This document shows, piece by piece, positions 43,345 to 53,067 of a DNA stretch of 64,000 nt; positions within the stretch are counted from its first letter, which is position 1, and every line of letters begins with the position of its first letter. The translations under genes were made by a program, and so were the position numbers. Location of the stretch: positions 1 through 64,000 of the forward strand of contig CAIYVC010000116.1 of the NCBI GenBank assembly GCA_903929535.1, in the 5' to 3' direction. The DNA comes from an uncultured Caulobacteraceae bacterium (GTDB lineage: Bacteria > Pseudomonadota > Alphaproteobacteria > Caulobacterales > Caulobacteraceae). The notes under the pieces are model-generated. The model worked only from the letters and a program-made list of their open reading frames with translations. It did not search any database and was not told where the DNA came from.

Positions 43345-44793
43345 ATGATCCGCAAGCGGCGAACGCGCATTGTCGCGACCCTGGGGCCGGCCAGCCGGAC
43401 CCTGGACAAGGTCGTGGCCCTGGCGCGGGCCGGCGCGGACGTCTTCCGCCTGAACTTCAGCCACGGCACCCATGACGACCACGCCGCCAACTTCGCCCTG
43501 GTGCGCGAGGCGTCCAAGATCGTCGACCGGCATCTGGGCATCCTGGCCGACCTGCAGGGCCCCAAGCTGCGCCTGGGGGCCTTCGAAAACGGCTTCATCG
43601 AGGTCAAGCCGGGCGACACCCTGACGCTGGACATGGACAAGACCCCCGGCAACGCCAAGCGCGTGGGCATGCCGCATCCGGAAATCTTCGCCGCCATGAT
43701 CCCCGGCGCCCACCTGCTGGTCGACGACGGCAAGGTGCGGCTGGTGGTCAAGAGCTGCGACAAGACCTCGGCGGTGGTCGAGGTGGTGGACGGGACCAAG
43801 CTGATGGACCGCAAGGGCGTGACGCTGAAGGGCGCCGTGCTGCAGATGCCGGCCATGACCGACAAGGACCACAAGGACCTGGCCTTCGCCCTGCGTCTGG
43901 GCGTGGACTGGATCGCCCTGTCCTTCGTCCAGCGCCCCGAGGACGTGGCCCAGCTGCGCAAGCTGGTGGAGGGCCGCGCGGCGGTTCTGGCCAAGATCGA
44001 GAAGCCTTCGGCCATCGACTATCTGGAGGAGATCCTCGACTTCTGCGACGGGCTGATGGTGGCGCGCGGAGACCTCGGGGTGGAGATGGACCCTGAAGAC
44101 GTGCCGGTGGCGCAGAAGACCATCCTGCGGGCCGCCCGGCGGCGCGGGGTGCCGGTGATCGTGGCCACCCAGATGATGGAGTCGATGATCTCCTCGCCGA
44201 CCCCGACCCGGGCCGAGGCCAGCGACGTGGCCAACGGCGTCTACGAGGGCGCCGACGCCTTGATGCTGTCGGCGGAGTCCGCCTCGGGCGCCTATCCGCT
44301 GGAAGCGGTGTCGATGATGAACCGCATCATCGAGCGGGTGGAGCAGGACCCCCACTGGCCGACCCTGATGCTGGCCGAGCATGGGCCGCTGGAGGACGTC
44401 GACGCCGACATCCTGGTGGCCGCCGCGCGCCGCGCCGCCGACACCCGTTCGATCAACTGCCTGGTGGCCTTCACCACCACCGGCGGCACCGCCCGCCGCA
44501 TGGCGCGCGAGCGGCCGCTGCAGCCGGTTCTGGCCCTGACCCCCGACCCCGCTGTCGCGGGCCGTCTGGCCCTGTTCTGGGGGCTGGAGGCGCGGGTCGC
44601 GGCCCAGCCCGACAGCATGGACTCCATGACCGACGAGGCGGTGGAGATCGCTACCAACCTGGGTCTGGTTCCGCCTGGCGGACGTCTGCTGATCGTGGCC
44701 GGCACGCCGTTCGGGGCGCCGGGCGCGGCCAACCTGCTGCGCATGGCCCATGCCCCGACCCGCTTCCGCCGCAAGGCCGGCAAGGCGACCTGA
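43345..44793 (+). CDS. pyk: Pyruvate kinase
   Basis: 482 residues from ATG 43345 (GGGAG seven bases upstream; an in-frame TTG 24 bases earlier lacks one). It makes pyruvate and ATP from phosphoenolpyruvate and ADP. RIVATLGPAS, FRLNFSHGTH, DLQGPKLRLG, LAKIEKPSAI (catalytic Lys), DGLMVARGDLGVEM and VIVATQMMESM are the family landmarks; the C-terminal effector domain is present. It is followed by KDGal kinase and KDPGal aldolase genes that also feed pyruvate. Confidence 0.95.
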   Translation: MIRKRRTRIVATLGPASRTLDKVVALARAGADVFRLNFSHGTHDDHAANFALVREASKIVDRHLGILADLQGPKLRLGAFENGFIEVKPGDTLTLDMDKTPGNAKRVGMPHPEIFAAMIPGAHLLVDDGKVRLVVKSCDKTSAVVEVVDGTKLMDRKGVTLKGAVLQMPAMTDKDHKDLAFALRLGVDWIALSFVQRPEDVAQLRKLVEGRAAVLAKIEKPSAIDYLEEILDFCDGLMVARGDLGVEMDPEDVPVAQKTILRAARRRGVPVIVATQMMESMISSPTPTRAEASDVANGVYEGADALMLSAESASGAYPLEAVSMMNRIIERVEQDPHWPTLMLAEHGPLEDVDADILVAAARRAADTRSINCLVAFTTTGGTARRMARERPLQPVLALTPDPAVAGRLALFWGLEARVAAQPDSMDSMTDEAVEIATNLGLVPPGGRLLIVAGTPFGAPGAANLLRMAHAPTRFRRKAGKAT

Positions 44794-44832
44794 CCTTCGG
44801 GAAACACCCGCGCCCTGAGGTGTTCTGACCCC

Positions 44833-45747
44833 ATGAGCGATCCTTCTTCCGACTTTCTCGCCGCCGATTGGGGCACCAGCAACCTGCGGGCCTGGCGGCT
44901 GAGCGCCGAGGGCAAGGTACTGGATGTGCGCCGCTTCCCCTGGGGCGTGGCGCACCTGCAGCCGGGCGAAGCGGCGCGCAAGCTGAAGGACGAGGTTCGC
45001 CCGGCGCTCCAGGCGCAGGAGCTGCCCGCCATCCTCTGCGGCATGGTCGGTTCGGCCATGGGCATCGCCGCGGCGCCCTATGCCGACTGCCCGGCGGGCG
45101 GGGCGGAGCTAGCGAAGAACCTGTTCAAGGTCGACGACCTGACCGCCATCGTCCCCGGCCTGCGCTGCACGCGCCCGGACGGCTATCTCGACGTGATCCG
45201 GGGCGAGGAGACCAAGGTGCTGGGCTGGCTGGCGCTGGACGCCAAGCGGGCCAGTGGGGACCATGTGCTGTGCCTGCCCGGCACCCATGGCAAATGGGTC
45301 TTGGTCCGCGATGGCCGCATCCACCACTTCATGACCTGCATGAGCGGCGAGCTGTTCGCGCTTCTGAACGAGCACAGCGTACTGAAGACGGGCGCGGCGC
45401 CCTCCGACGAGGCCAGCTTCGCCGAGGGGCTGGAGTTCGGGGCGGCGGACGGGCCGCTGGCCTCGCGCCTGTTCACCGTGCGGGCGCGGATGGTCGGGCA
45501 GGGGCTGGAGGGCGGCAAGGCGGCGTCCTACCTCTCGGGCCTGCTGATCGGCGACGAGACGGCGCATCTGCCGCCGCTGCTGGGCCTCAGGGCTGGATCG
45601 GTCATCGGCCTGATGGGCGAGCCGGCCCTGTGCGATCTCTATGCGCCCGCCCTCAAGGCGCAGGGTCTGACGGTGGAGATGGCGGACGGCGAGGCGGCGG
45701 TGATCGCCGGCCTGACCTCGCTTCGCAAGCAAGGAGCCAAAGCATGA
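44833..45747 (+). CDS. dgoK: 2-dehydro-3-deoxygalactonokinase
   Basis: 304 residues. It phosphorylates 2-keto-3-deoxygalactonate in the De Ley-Doudoroff route. LAADWGTSNLRAWRL at the N-terminus, MVGSAMGIAAAPY, LPGTHGKWVLV, FMTCMSGELFALL and SYLSGLLIGDE match the DgoK family. It overlaps the aldolase gene as ATGA, forming the usual DgoKA pair. Confidence 0.93.
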   Translation: MSDPSSDFLAADWGTSNLRAWRLSAEGKVLDVRRFPWGVAHLQPGEAARKLKDEVRPALQAQELPAILCGMVGSAMGIAAAPYADCPAGGAELAKNLFKVDDLTAIVPGLRCTRPDGYLDVIRGEETKVLGWLALDAKRASGDHVLCLPGTHGKWVLVRDGRIHHFMTCMSGELFALLNEHSVLKTGAAPSDEASFAEGLEFGAADGPLASRLFTVRARMVGQGLEGGKAASYLSGLLIGDETAHLPPLLGLRAGSVIGLMGEPALCDLYAPALKAQGLTVEMADGEAAVIAGLTSLRKQGAKA

Positions 45748-46367
45748 CGCTGGAAGAAGCCCTGGCCGAGAGCGGCATCGTCGCCATCCTGCGCGGCGTC
45801 AAACCCGACGAGATACTGGCCGTCGCCGACGCCCTCTATTCGGCGGGCGTGCGGGCCATCGAGGTCCCACTTAACTCCCCCGACCCCTTTGACAGCATCG
45901 GCAGGCTGGCCGCCGAATACCGGGGGCGCATTCTGTGCGGCGGCGGCACCATGCTGACCACCGGCCATGTCGAGAAGGTCTGCGCGGCGGGCGGGCGGCT
46001 GGCGGTGTCGCCCAACGTCGACGGGGCGGTGATCCGGCGGGCGGTGTCGCTGGGCATGACGCCGTTCCCCGGTTTCGCCACCGCGACGGAGGCCTTCCTG
46101 GCCATCGAGTCCGGCGCACGGTTCCTGAAGCTCTTCCCCGCCTCCACCTATGGCGTGGGCCATCTGAAGGCGCTGAAGGCGGTGCTGCCGCCGGAGGTGG
46201 TGGTGGCGCCGGTCGGGGGCATCGGGCCGGACGATCTGGCGGAATGGCGCAAGGGCGGGGCCGGCTGTTTCGGCATCGGCTCGGACATCTACAAGCCCGG
46301 CATGGCAGCTGAGGAAGTCCACCGCCGCGCGCTGGCCCTGGTGGCGGCGGATAAAGCCTCGCAGTAA
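45744..46367 (+). CDS. dgoA: 2-dehydro-3-deoxy-6-phosphogalactonate aldolase
   Basis: 207 residues. It splits KDPGal to pyruvate and glyceraldehyde 3-phosphate. GIVAILRGVKPDE, IEVPLNSPDPF (in place of the ..TL.. of KDPG aldolases), GGGTMLT, RFLKLFPAS with the Schiff-base lysine and VAPVGGIGPDD mark a class I KDPG/KDPGal aldolase; the pairing with dgoK favours KDPGal. No galactonate dehydratase is present in the window. Confidence 0.92.
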   Translation: MTLEEALAESGIVAILRGVKPDEILAVADALYSAGVRAIEVPLNSPDPFDSIGRLAAEYRGRILCGGGTMLTTGHVEKVCAAGGRLAVSPNVDGAVIRRAVSLGMTPFPGFATATEAFLAIESGARFLKLFPASTYGVGHLKALKAVLPPEVVVAPVGGIGPDDLAEWRKGGAGCFGIGSDIYKPGMAAEEVHRRALALVAADKASQ

Positions 46368-46393
46368 GGTCCCCGCATGGGGCGGGACCTTCC

Positions 46394-47083
46394 ATGAGTT
46401 TGACGCCTGAGGAATGGCAGGCGCTGGCGACCAGCCTGGCGGTGGCCGGGCGGGCGCTGCTGTTCGCCCTGCCGCTGGCGGTGCTGACCGCGTGGCTGCT
46501 GGCGCGGCCGAGACTGCCGGGCCGTTTCGCGCTGAACGCCCTGGCTCACGTTCCGCTGGTGCTGCCGCCGGTGGTGGTGGGTTACGCCCTGCTGCTGTTG
46601 TTCGGGATCAAGGGGCCGATCGGCCATTGGCTGTTCCAGACACTGCACATTCGCCTGGCCTTCACCGGCGCGGGCGCGGCCCTGGCGGCGGGGGTGATGG
46701 CCTTTCCGCTGATGGTTCGGGCTCTGCGCCTGGCGTTCGAGGCCATCGATCCGGGGCTCGATGTGGCTGCGCGCTCCCTAGGCGCCGGGCCGTTGGACCG
46801 CTTCCTGCACGTCTCCCTGCCCCTGGCGGCGCCGGGCGTGGCGGCAGCGGCCATCGTCGGCTTCGCGGCCTGCCTGGGCGAATTCGGCGCGGTCATCACC
46901 TTCGCAGCCAATGTGCCGGGCGAGACCCAGACCCTGCCGCTGGCCATCTATGCCGCCCTGCAGACGCCGGGGGGCGACGCCGCCGCGCTGAAGTTGTCCC
47001 TGCTGTCCTTCGCCATCGCGCTCGTCGCCCTGGCCCTGTCCGAAGTTCTGGCCCGGCGGGCGCAGACCCTGGCCGGCCGCTGA
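46394..47083 (+). CDS. modB: Molybdate ABC transporter permease
   Basis: 229 residues with about five membrane helices (LLFALPLAVLTAWLLA; LVLPPVVVGYALLLLFG; AGAALAAGVMAFPLMV; VAAAAIVGFAACLGEF; LSFAIALVALAL). The EAA loop (DVAARSLGAGPLDRFLHVSLPL) contacts ModC. It imports molybdate across the inner membrane. It starts 26 bases after dgoA on the same strand and overlaps modC as TGATG. No modA is adjacent. Confidence 0.93.
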   Translation: MSLTPEEWQALATSLAVAGRALLFALPLAVLTAWLLARPRLPGRFALNALAHVPLVLPPVVVGYALLLLFGIKGPIGHWLFQTLHIRLAFTGAGAALAAGVMAFPLMVRALRLAFEAIDPGLDVAARSLGAGPLDRFLHVSLPLAAPGVAAAAIVGFAACLGEFGAVITFAANVPGETQTLPLAIYAALQTPGGDAAALKLSLLSFAIALVALALSEVLARRAQTLAGR

Positions 47084-48180
47084 TGCTGAAGGTCGAGGTC
47101 AAGAAGCGCCTGGGCGCCTTCACCCTGGACGCCGCCTTCGAAGGCGCGGAGCAGGGGATCACGGTCCTGTTCGGTCCGTCCGGCGCGGGCAAGTCCAGTG
47201 TGCTGGCGGCTGTGGCCGGGGCCCTGAAGCCGGACGCGGGGCGCATCGCCCTGAACGGCGACCCCCTGTTCGACAGCCAGGCCCGCATCGACATCCCCAT
47301 GGAGCGGCGCCGGATCGGCTGGGTGTTCCAGGACGCGCGCCTGTTTCCGCACCTGTCGGTGGAGGGCAATCTGCGCTTCGGGCTGAAGCGGGCGCCGGCT
47401 GGGGAGCGCCCGATCGGGTTCGACGAGGTGATCGCGGTGCTGGGGATCGGGCGGCTGCTGGAGCGCCGCCCGCGCGATCTGTCCGGCGGCGAGCGCCAGC
47501 GGGTCGGACTGGGCCGCGCCCTTTTGAGCCAGCCCCGGCTGTTGCTGATGGACGAGCCGCTGGCTGCGCTGGACGCCCCGCGCCGCCACGAAATCCTGCC
47601 CTTCTTCGAGGCGCTGAAGACCCGGTTCGGCGTGCCGGTTCTGTACGTAACCCATAGCCTGGCCGAGGCCGTGCGCCTGGGCGACCGCATGGTGGTGATG
47701 CGCGATGGCAAGGTGGCGGCCGAGGGGCCGGTGTCTGAGATCGTCCTGCGCCCAGACCTGATGCCGGCCGGCGCAGGGGGCCAGATCGGAGCGGCGCTGG
47801 ACGGTGAGGTCGCGGGCCATGAGGGGCTGCTGTCCACGATCCGGGTCGGCGGTTGGGACTTCCGCGTACCTCGCCTGGACAGGCGGCCGGGAGCGGCTGT
47901 GCGTCTCTATGTGCTGGCCCGAGACGTGATGTTGGCGCTGGAGCCGCCACGGAGGATTTCCGCCCGCAATGTGCTGGAGGGCGAGATCACCGGTATCGAG
48001 TCGGAAGACCGGCGGGTGCTGGTGCGTGTCGCCCATGCGGGCCGCGAACTGATCGCCACCCTGACCCCGGACGCGGTGGAGGACCTCGGCTTGCGCTCCG
48101 GCCTGAAGGTCTGGGCGGTGGTCAAGTCCGTGGCTATCGACGGGCTCAACGGCGGGCTGCTGAAGGCGCTGGAGGACTAG
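47083..48180 (+). CDS. modC: Molybdate ABC transporter ATPase
   Basis: 365 residues. Walker A FGPSGAGKSSVL, signature LSGGERQRVGLGRAL, Walker B LLLMDEPLAALD and the switch histidine in VTHSLAEA form the ATPase (~1-230). A C-terminal Mop/TOBE domain (~290-360; ARNVLEGEITGIESED) is typical of ModC and binds oxyanion for regulation. It powers ModB and converges on moeA with a 4-base overlap. Confidence 0.94.
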   Translation: MLKVEVKKRLGAFTLDAAFEGAEQGITVLFGPSGAGKSSVLAAVAGALKPDAGRIALNGDPLFDSQARIDIPMERRRIGWVFQDARLFPHLSVEGNLRFGLKRAPAGERPIGFDEVIAVLGIGRLLERRPRDLSGGERQRVGLGRALLSQPRLLLMDEPLAALDAPRRHEILPFFEALKTRFGVPVLYVTHSLAEAVRLGDRMVVMRDGKVAAEGPVSEIVLRPDLMPAGAGGQIGAALDGEVAGHEGLLSTIRVGGWDFRVPRLDRRPGAAVRLYVLARDVMLALEPPRRISARNVLEGEITGIESEDRRVLVRVAHAGRELIATLTPDAVEDLGLRSGLKVWAVVKSVAIDGLNGGLLKALED

Positions 48181-49382
48181 AGCCGGTCCAGTCGCAGCAC
48201 CTCGACCATGGTCCCGGCAGGCGCGGCGGGAGCGCTCGCGGCGCGGCGCATCAGCCCGTCGGCCTGAGCGTAGACGGTGACCAGCGAGGAGTCCTGATCG
48301 GCCATGGGCCGCACGGTCATCACCCCGTCGTCCGCGTAGGTGATCAGCAACCGCATCAGATGCATCCGCGCCCCGTTGGCTTCGAGCGGAACCAGCATCC
48401 TGGCGGGCAGGAAGCGGGGCTCGGGGTCGGCCCCCATCATGGCGCGCAGCATCGGCTTCAGGAACAGTTCGGCGCAGACCATGGCGGCGGCGGGATTGCC
48501 TGGCAGGCCCAGCACATTGCGCCCGTCGCCCAGGCGTCCGAACCAGGTCGGCTTGCCGGGGCGGATGTTGACCGTCTGCACGCTCAGTTCGAGGCCGAGC
48601 CGTCCCAGCGCCGGCTTGACGATGTCGTATTCGCCAACCGAGGCGCCGCCGACGGTGACGATCAGGTCCGCCTCGACGCCCTGCACGGCCTCGATCACCG
48701 CATCCTGCTCGTCGCAGGCGGCGGCAAGGCGCTGGGCTGTCCCGCCCCAGGTTTCGATCAGAGCGCACAGGGCCAGGCTGCCGGATTCGTAGATCTGCCA
48801 GGGGCCGGGCTCGGCGGGCGGGCGCACCAGTTCTTCGCCGGTGCAGAGCACCGCGATGCGCGGGCGGCGGGCGACGCTGAGAGTCCCGCGTCCGGCGGCG
48901 GCGGCCAGGGACAGCCGCCAGGCGTCCAGCCTCTGACCGGCTTCCAGAAGTCGCGCCCCGGCCATGAAGTCGCCGCCGCGCGGGCGGATGTTGTCGCCGT
49001 CGCCGTCCAGCGGGCCGAGCCGAACCTTGTCGCCCAGCCGCTCTGCGTTCTCCTGGATCACCACCCGGTCGGCGCCGGATGGGATCGCCGCGCCGGTGAA
49101 GATGCGCACCGCCTGGCCGGGCTGCAGGGTTCCGTCGAAGCCGTGGCCCGCCGCGCTTTCGCCGGCGATATCGAGCAGCACGCTGCCGGCTTCAGCATCG
49201 GCTCCGCAAATGGCCCAGCCGTCCATGGCCGAGCTGTCGAACGGCGGCTGGTCGCGCACCGCCACCACGGGCTCGGCGAGGAAGCGGGCGTGGGCCTGCT
49301 GGATATCCACCGTCTCGGCGCCGAGGGGTGCGGCCTGGGCCAGCATCCGCCCGCGGGCGTCCTCGATGGTCAGGTTTTTCAT
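48177..49382 (-). CDS. moeA: Molybdopterin molybdenumtransferase
   Basis: 401 residues from ATG 49382 (TGATG with moaC). It inserts molybdate into adenylylated molybdopterin. PPFDSSAMDGWAI, GQAVRIFTGAAIPSGADRVVIQE, IAVLCTGEELV, TVGGASVGEYDIVKPAL and GLPGNPAAAMVCAELFLKPML are the MoeA signature regions in order. It is the last gene of the minus-strand Moco/formate cluster. Confidence 0.95.
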   Translation of the reverse strand: MKNLTIEDARGRMLAQAAPLGAETVDIQQAHARFLAEPVVAVRDQPPFDSSAMDGWAICGADAEAGSVLLDIAGESAAGHGFDGTLQPGQAVRIFTGAAIPSGADRVVIQENAERLGDKVRLGPLDGDGDNIRPRGGDFMAGARLLEAGQRLDAWRLSLAAAAGRGTLSVARRPRIAVLCTGEELVRPPAEPGPWQIYESGSLALCALIETWGGTAQRLAAACDEQDAVIEAVQGVEADLIVTVGGASVGEYDIVKPALGRLGLELSVQTVNIRPGKPTWFGRLGDGRNVLGLPGNPAAAMVCAELFLKPMLRAMMGADPEPRFLPARMLVPLEANGARMHLMRLLITYADDGVMTVRPMADQDSSLVTVYAQADGLMRRAASAPAAPAGTMVEVLRLDRL

Positions 49383-49864
49383 CAAGCTTCCGGACGTTGG
49401 AAGTCGCCGGAGGCGCCGCCGCTCTTGGAGATCAGGCGCACCGCCTCGATGACCATGGCTTTGTCGGCGGCCTTGAGCATGTCGTAGAGGGTCAGCAGCG
49501 CCACCGAGACGGCGGTCATGGCCTCCATCTCGACCCCGGTCGGGCCGGTCGTCTTGACCCGCGCGGTGACCGCCAGCCCAGAACCATCCGTAGACGGATC
49601 GACCTGCACCTTGACCGAGGAAATCGCCAGGGGGTGGCACATCGGGATCAGGTCGGAGGTGCGCTTGGCGGCCATCACGCCGGCCAGTTGGGCCACCGCC
49701 ATGACCTCGCCCTTCTTGCCCTGCCCGGAAATGGCCAGCGCCAGGGTTTCAGGCTGCATCAGGATGCGCCCTGCGGCGACCGCCTCACGCGCCGTGGACG
49801 GCTTGTCGGAGACGTCGACCATCCGCGCGCGGCCGTCGGAGTCCAGATGGGTCAGCTTGCTCAC
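49382..49864 (-). CDS. moaC: Cyclic pyranopterin monophosphate synthase
   Basis: 160 residues. With MoaA it turns GTP into cPMP, the first Moco step. [60 protein letters not shown] and [10 protein letters not shown] are diagnostic. It overlaps both neighbours (ATGA with moaB, TGATG with moeA). Confidence 0.96.
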   Translation of the reverse strand: MSKLTHLDSDGRARMVDVSDKPSTAREAVAAGRILMQPETLALAISGQGKKGEVMAVAQLAGVMAAKRTSDLIPMCHPLAISSVKVQVDPSTDGSGLAVTARVKTTGPTGVEMEAMTAVSVALLTLYDMLKAADKAMVIEAVRLISKSGGASGDFQRPEA

Positions 49865-50421
49865 GTTTCCAGCAGCCTCGGCATCAGCTCGACCATGTTG
49901 CAGGGCTTGTGCCGGCTATCCAGCTGCCAGCGGATCACCTTGTCCCAGCCGTCGCGGCAGGCGCCCGGCGAGCCCGGCAGGCAGAAGACGAACACGCCCT
50001 TGACGATCCCCGCCACCGCCCGGCTCTGCAGGGTCGATAGGCCCACGCTCTGATAGCTGACCATGTGGAAGACCACCGAGAAGCCGTCGAGCACCTTGTC
50101 GAACAGGGGGGCCATGGCCTCGGGCGTGACGTCGCGTCCGGTAATGCCGGTGCCGCCGGTGGTGACGATGGCGTCGACGGTTCCTGATGCGCAGAACTCC
50201 AGCACCTTGGCGCGGATCGCCTCGACATTGTCGGGTACGATCACCTGGCCGGCGGGTTCGAACCCGGCTTCGGCGATACGCGCGGTCAGCAGCGGTCCGG
50301 TGGTGTCGGTCTCCTCGTCGCGGGTGTCGGAGATGACCACGACCGCCACGCGCACCGGAATGATGGGCCCATCGACGAGCTTGCCGCCGGGCGCGGGCAG
50401 GGTGGGCAGTTCTGTAGTCAT
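49861..50421 (-). CDS. moaB: MoaB-type molybdopterin adenylyltransferase
   Basis: 186 residues. [54 protein letters not shown] and [18 protein letters not shown] identify the MoaB/MogA fold, which adenylylates molybdopterin before metal insertion. The MoaB-like N-terminus and length separate it from MogA. It overlaps moaE and moaC by 4 bases each. Confidence 0.93.
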   Translation of the reverse strand: MTTELPTLPAPGGKLVDGPIIPVRVAVVVISDTRDEETDTTGPLLTARIAEAGFEPAGQVIVPDNVEAIRAKVLEFCASGTVDAIVTTGGTGITGRDVTPEAMAPLFDKVLDGFSVVFHMVSYQSVGLSTLQSRAVAGIVKGVFVFCLPGSPGACRDGWDKVIRWQLDSRHKPCNMVELMPRLLET

Positions 50422-50876
50422 GAGGTGCGGTTCCAGCGTTTCGCGTCTTGATAGTCCGGCTCACGCGGTTCGATCCAGCGTTCTCCGTCCGGCCCGGTCT
50501 CCTTCTTCCAGAAGGGCGCCTCGGTCTTGAGCCGGTCCATCAGATAGTCGGCGGCCTCGAAGGCGGCCCGGCGGTGTTCGGCGGCGGTCGCCACGAAGAC
50601 GATGGCCTCGCCGGGTTGGATCGGGCCATGGCGGTGGACGATCAGCACATCCTGCATCTCGAAGCGGGCGCGGGCCTCGGTCTCCATCGCCTCGATGGCC
50701 GGTTCGGTGAAGCCGGGATAGGCGTCCAGTTCCAGCGTCGCCACGGCGGCCCCGCCGGTGACGTCGCGTGCGATGCCGGTGAAGCTGACCACGGCGCCCG
50801 AGCCCGTGCGTCCGGCGGAAAAGCGCGAGAGCAGGGCCCCCGCGTCGAACGCCTCGGTCTGCACCCGCACCGTCAT
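50418..50876 (-). CDS. moaE: Molybdopterin synthase catalytic subunit
   Basis: 152 residues. It adds the dithiolene sulfurs carried by MoaD. GAVVSFTGIARD, LELDAYPGFTEPAIEAME, IVHRHGPIQPGEAIV and HRRAAFEAADYLMDRLKTEAPFWKKE hold the conserved Arg/His and lysines of the family. It begins one base after the moaD stop. Confidence 0.95.
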   Translation of the reverse strand: MTVRVQTEAFDAGALLSRFSAGRTGSGAVVSFTGIARDVTGGAAVATLELDAYPGFTEPAIEAMETEARARFEMQDVLIVHRHGPIQPGEAIVFVATAAEHRRAAFEAADYLMDRLKTEAPFWKKETGPDGERWIEPREPDYQDAKRWNRTS

Positions 50877-50877
50877 C

Positions 50878-51123
50878 TCAGCCCCCGCTCATCGGCGGCA
50901 GGAAGGCGATCTCGTCGCCGGGGTTGAGCGCGATGTCGCCCCGCGTCACTGCCTTGTTGACGGCGGCCTGCACCCCGCGCCCCGCCAGGGCCTCTCCCAG
51001 GGCGGCGTCCTCACGGGTCAGAAGGTCGCGCAGGGCCGAGAGGGTGGCGGGCGCCGGGTCGATGGATCGTTCGCGCCAGCCGGCCACATCGCGCAGGCGG
51101 CCCAGGAGCAGGACTTTCGTCAT
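50878..51123 (-). CDS. moaD: Molybdopterin synthase sulfur carrier subunit
   Basis: 81 residues with a ubiquitin-like fold ending in the essential Gly-Gly (FLPPMSGG), the site of thiocarboxylation. VLLLGRLRDVAGW and LNPGDEIAFLPP are typical. The ATG 51123 shares one base with the moaA stop. Confidence 0.95.
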   Translation of the reverse strand: MTKVLLLGRLRDVAGWRERSIDPAPATLSALRDLLTREDAALGEALAGRGVQAAVNKAVTRGDIALNPGDEIAFLPPMSGG

Positions 51124-52166
51124 CAGCCGCCCGTGGTGGACATCGAGCGGGCCACCGCCGGCGCGGCGCCCCGGCGCTCGATCTTGAAGTCGTGGCCCTT
51201 GGGCTTGCGGGTGATGGCCTCGCGGATGGCGGCGATCAGGGACGCGTCCTCGGCGTTCTCGCGCAGCGGGGCGCGCAGGTCGGCCCGGTCGTCCTGGCCC
51301 AGGCACATGTAGAGCTCGCCGGTGCAGGTGACCCGCACCCGGTTGCAGCTTTCGCAGAAGGTGTGGCTGAGCGGGGTGATGAAGCCGAGCTTGCCGCCCG
51401 TCTCCTCGACCCGGACATAGCGCGCGGGACCGGCGGTGCGTTCGTCCAGCGGGGTCAGGGTCCAGAAGGACTCAAGATTGGCGCGGACCGCGGCCAGGGA
51501 GAGGTACTGGTCGGTGCGGTCTTCCTCGACCTCGCCCAGAGGCATGGTCTCGATCAGGGTGATGCCGAGCCCGCGCCCATGCGCCCACTGGATCATGGCG
51601 GGCAGCTCGTCCGCGTTGTCGTTCTTCAGGGCCACGGTGTTGATCTTGACGGCGATGCCCGCCGCCTGGGCGGCGTCGATGCCGGCCAGCACCTGGTTCA
51701 GGTCGCCGCCCCGGGTGATGTGCTTGAAGCGGTCGGGGTCGAGACTATCGAGCGATACGTTCAGGCGGCGTACGCCGTGGGCGGCCAGTTCGTCGGCGAA
51801 GCGGGCCAGCCGGGTGCCGTTGGTGGTCAGGGTCAGCTCGTCCAAGACGCCCGTGCGCAGGTGGCGCGACAGGCTCTCCACCAGCTGCATGAAACCGCGC
51901 CGCCCGAGCGGCTCGCCGCCGGTCAGGCGCAGGCGGCGGGTCCCCAGGCCGATGAAGGCCGTGCACAGACGGTCCAGCTCCTCGATGGTCAGGATCTCGG
52001 ACTTGGGCAGGAAGGCCGGGTGCTCGGACATGCAGTAGACGCAGCGCAGGTCGCAGCGGTCGGTCACCGAGACGCGCAGATAGTCGATGGTCCGGCCAAA
52101 GGGGTCGACCAGGGGCTGGTTCGCTTGAGCGGGCGCGGCAGGCAAACCGAGATCGTAGGGGCTCAT
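51123..52166 (-). CDS. moaA: GTP 3',8-cyclase (radical SAM)
   Basis: 347 residues. The radical-SAM cluster motif is CDLRCVYC (C-x3-C-x2-C). The second cluster is in [62 protein letters not shown] and the catalytic C-terminal ...STTGG tail complete it. It overlaps fdhD as ATGA. Confidence 0.96.
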   Translation of the reverse strand: MSPYDLGLPAAPAQANQPLVDPFGRTIDYLRVSVTDRCDLRCVYCMSEHPAFLPKSEILTIEELDRLCTAFIGLGTRRLRLTGGEPLGRRGFMQLVESLSRHLRTGVLDELTLTTNGTRLARFADELAAHGVRRLNVSLDSLDPDRFKHITRGGDLNQVLAGIDAAQAAGIAVKINTVALKNDNADELPAMIQWAHGRGLGITLIETMPLGEVEEDRTDQYLSLAAVRANLESFWTLTPLDERTAGPARYVRVEETGGKLGFITPLSHTFCESCNRVRVTCTGELYMCLGQDDRADLRAPLRENAEDASLIAAIREAITRKPKGHDFKIERRGAAPAVARSMSTTGG

Positions 52167-52990
52167 GCGGCGGCCCCTTCCGCGACGGGGTCCAGCACCC
52201 GCTGGGCGCCGGTGAAGACGGCGTGGCCGTCGGCCCGGGCCAGGGCGATCAGGGTCAGGTTGGCGCCCTCGGCCTTGCGGATGGCCAGGGCGGTGGGGGC
52301 GGAAATGGCCACCAGCAGCGATATGCCGGCCAGAACCGTCTTCTCGACCATCTCGTAGGAGCAGCGGCTGGTGACGATGACGAAGGCGCGGGAAGGGTCG
52401 AGCCCCGCCTTGAGCGCCGCACCGATCAGCTTGTCGAGCGCGTTGTGCCGCCCGACGTCCTCACGCACCAGCAGCAGGCGCCCGTCGGCGTCGGCCCAGG
52501 CGGCGGCGTGGGTGGCGCGGGTCTGGGCGCCGAGGGTCTGACGGGTTTCAAGGGCGGTAAGAGCCGCCTGGATGGTCTGGCGCGTGACGGTCAGGCCGGA
52601 CGGCAGGACTGGCAGGGCGCGCAGGGCGTCTTCCGGGCTCTGCACGCCGCAGAGGCCGCAGGAGGAGCGGCCCTCCATATTGCGCCGGCGGCGCTCCAGG
52701 GCGGACTTGGCGCCCGCTCGCGACAGCAGCACGTCGGCCACCAGCCCCTCGTCGTGCTCGGAGACGCGGATGTCGAGCACATCGGCCCCCGCCGCGATCC
52801 GCTCGCTGACGGTAAAGCCGAGGGCCAGATCGGCCACGTCCTGGGGCGTCGCCATCAGCACGGCATAGGGCTCGGAGTCGTAGCTGATGCCGATCGCCGT
52901 CTCTTCCGGCACGGCGCGGCTGATCGCCTCGGAGCCTGCGGCCCCGAGGCGCCATTGCAGCGCCGGCTGGATGTGGACGGGTTCGGTCAT
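52163..52990 (-). CDS. fdhD: Formate dehydrogenase sulfurtransferase FdhD
   Basis: 275 residues. It passes sulfur from a cysteine desulfurase to the molybdenum cofactor of formate dehydrogenase. The catalytic SCGLCG has Cys at ~111 and ~114. [53 protein letters not shown] and [18 protein letters not shown] are family landmarks. It is 77 bases downstream of the MFS gene, so it may share the fds transcript or have its own promoter. Confidence 0.95.
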   Translation of the reverse strand: MTEPVHIQPALQWRLGAAGSEAISRAVPEETAIGISYDSEPYAVLMATPQDVADLALGFTVSERIAAGADVLDIRVSEHDEGLVADVLLSRAGAKSALERRRRNMEGRSSCGLCGVQSPEDALRALPVLPSGLTVTRQTIQAALTALETRQTLGAQTRATHAAAWADADGRLLLVREDVGRHNALDKLIGAALKAGLDPSRAFVIVTSRCSYEMVEKTVLAGISLLVAISAPTALAIRKAEGANLTLIALARADGHAVFTGAQRVLDPVAEGAAA

Positions 52991-53067
52991 GTCAGAGGCG
53001 GTTCAGGGTCAGTCTCTTGAATGGGTTGCAGGATAGCATTTTTCAACTTGCGGGACGACTTCGGGTC

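Noticed and set aside
43297-44955. 552-codon minus-strand frame over pyruvate kinase
   Set aside because: It is a shadow of pyk; the plus-strand protein has all the family motifs and a ribosome site.
45109-45732. Minus-strand frames over dgoK/dgoA as extra genes
   Set aside because: They are antisense shadows without motifs; the plus-strand genes are coupled and well supported.
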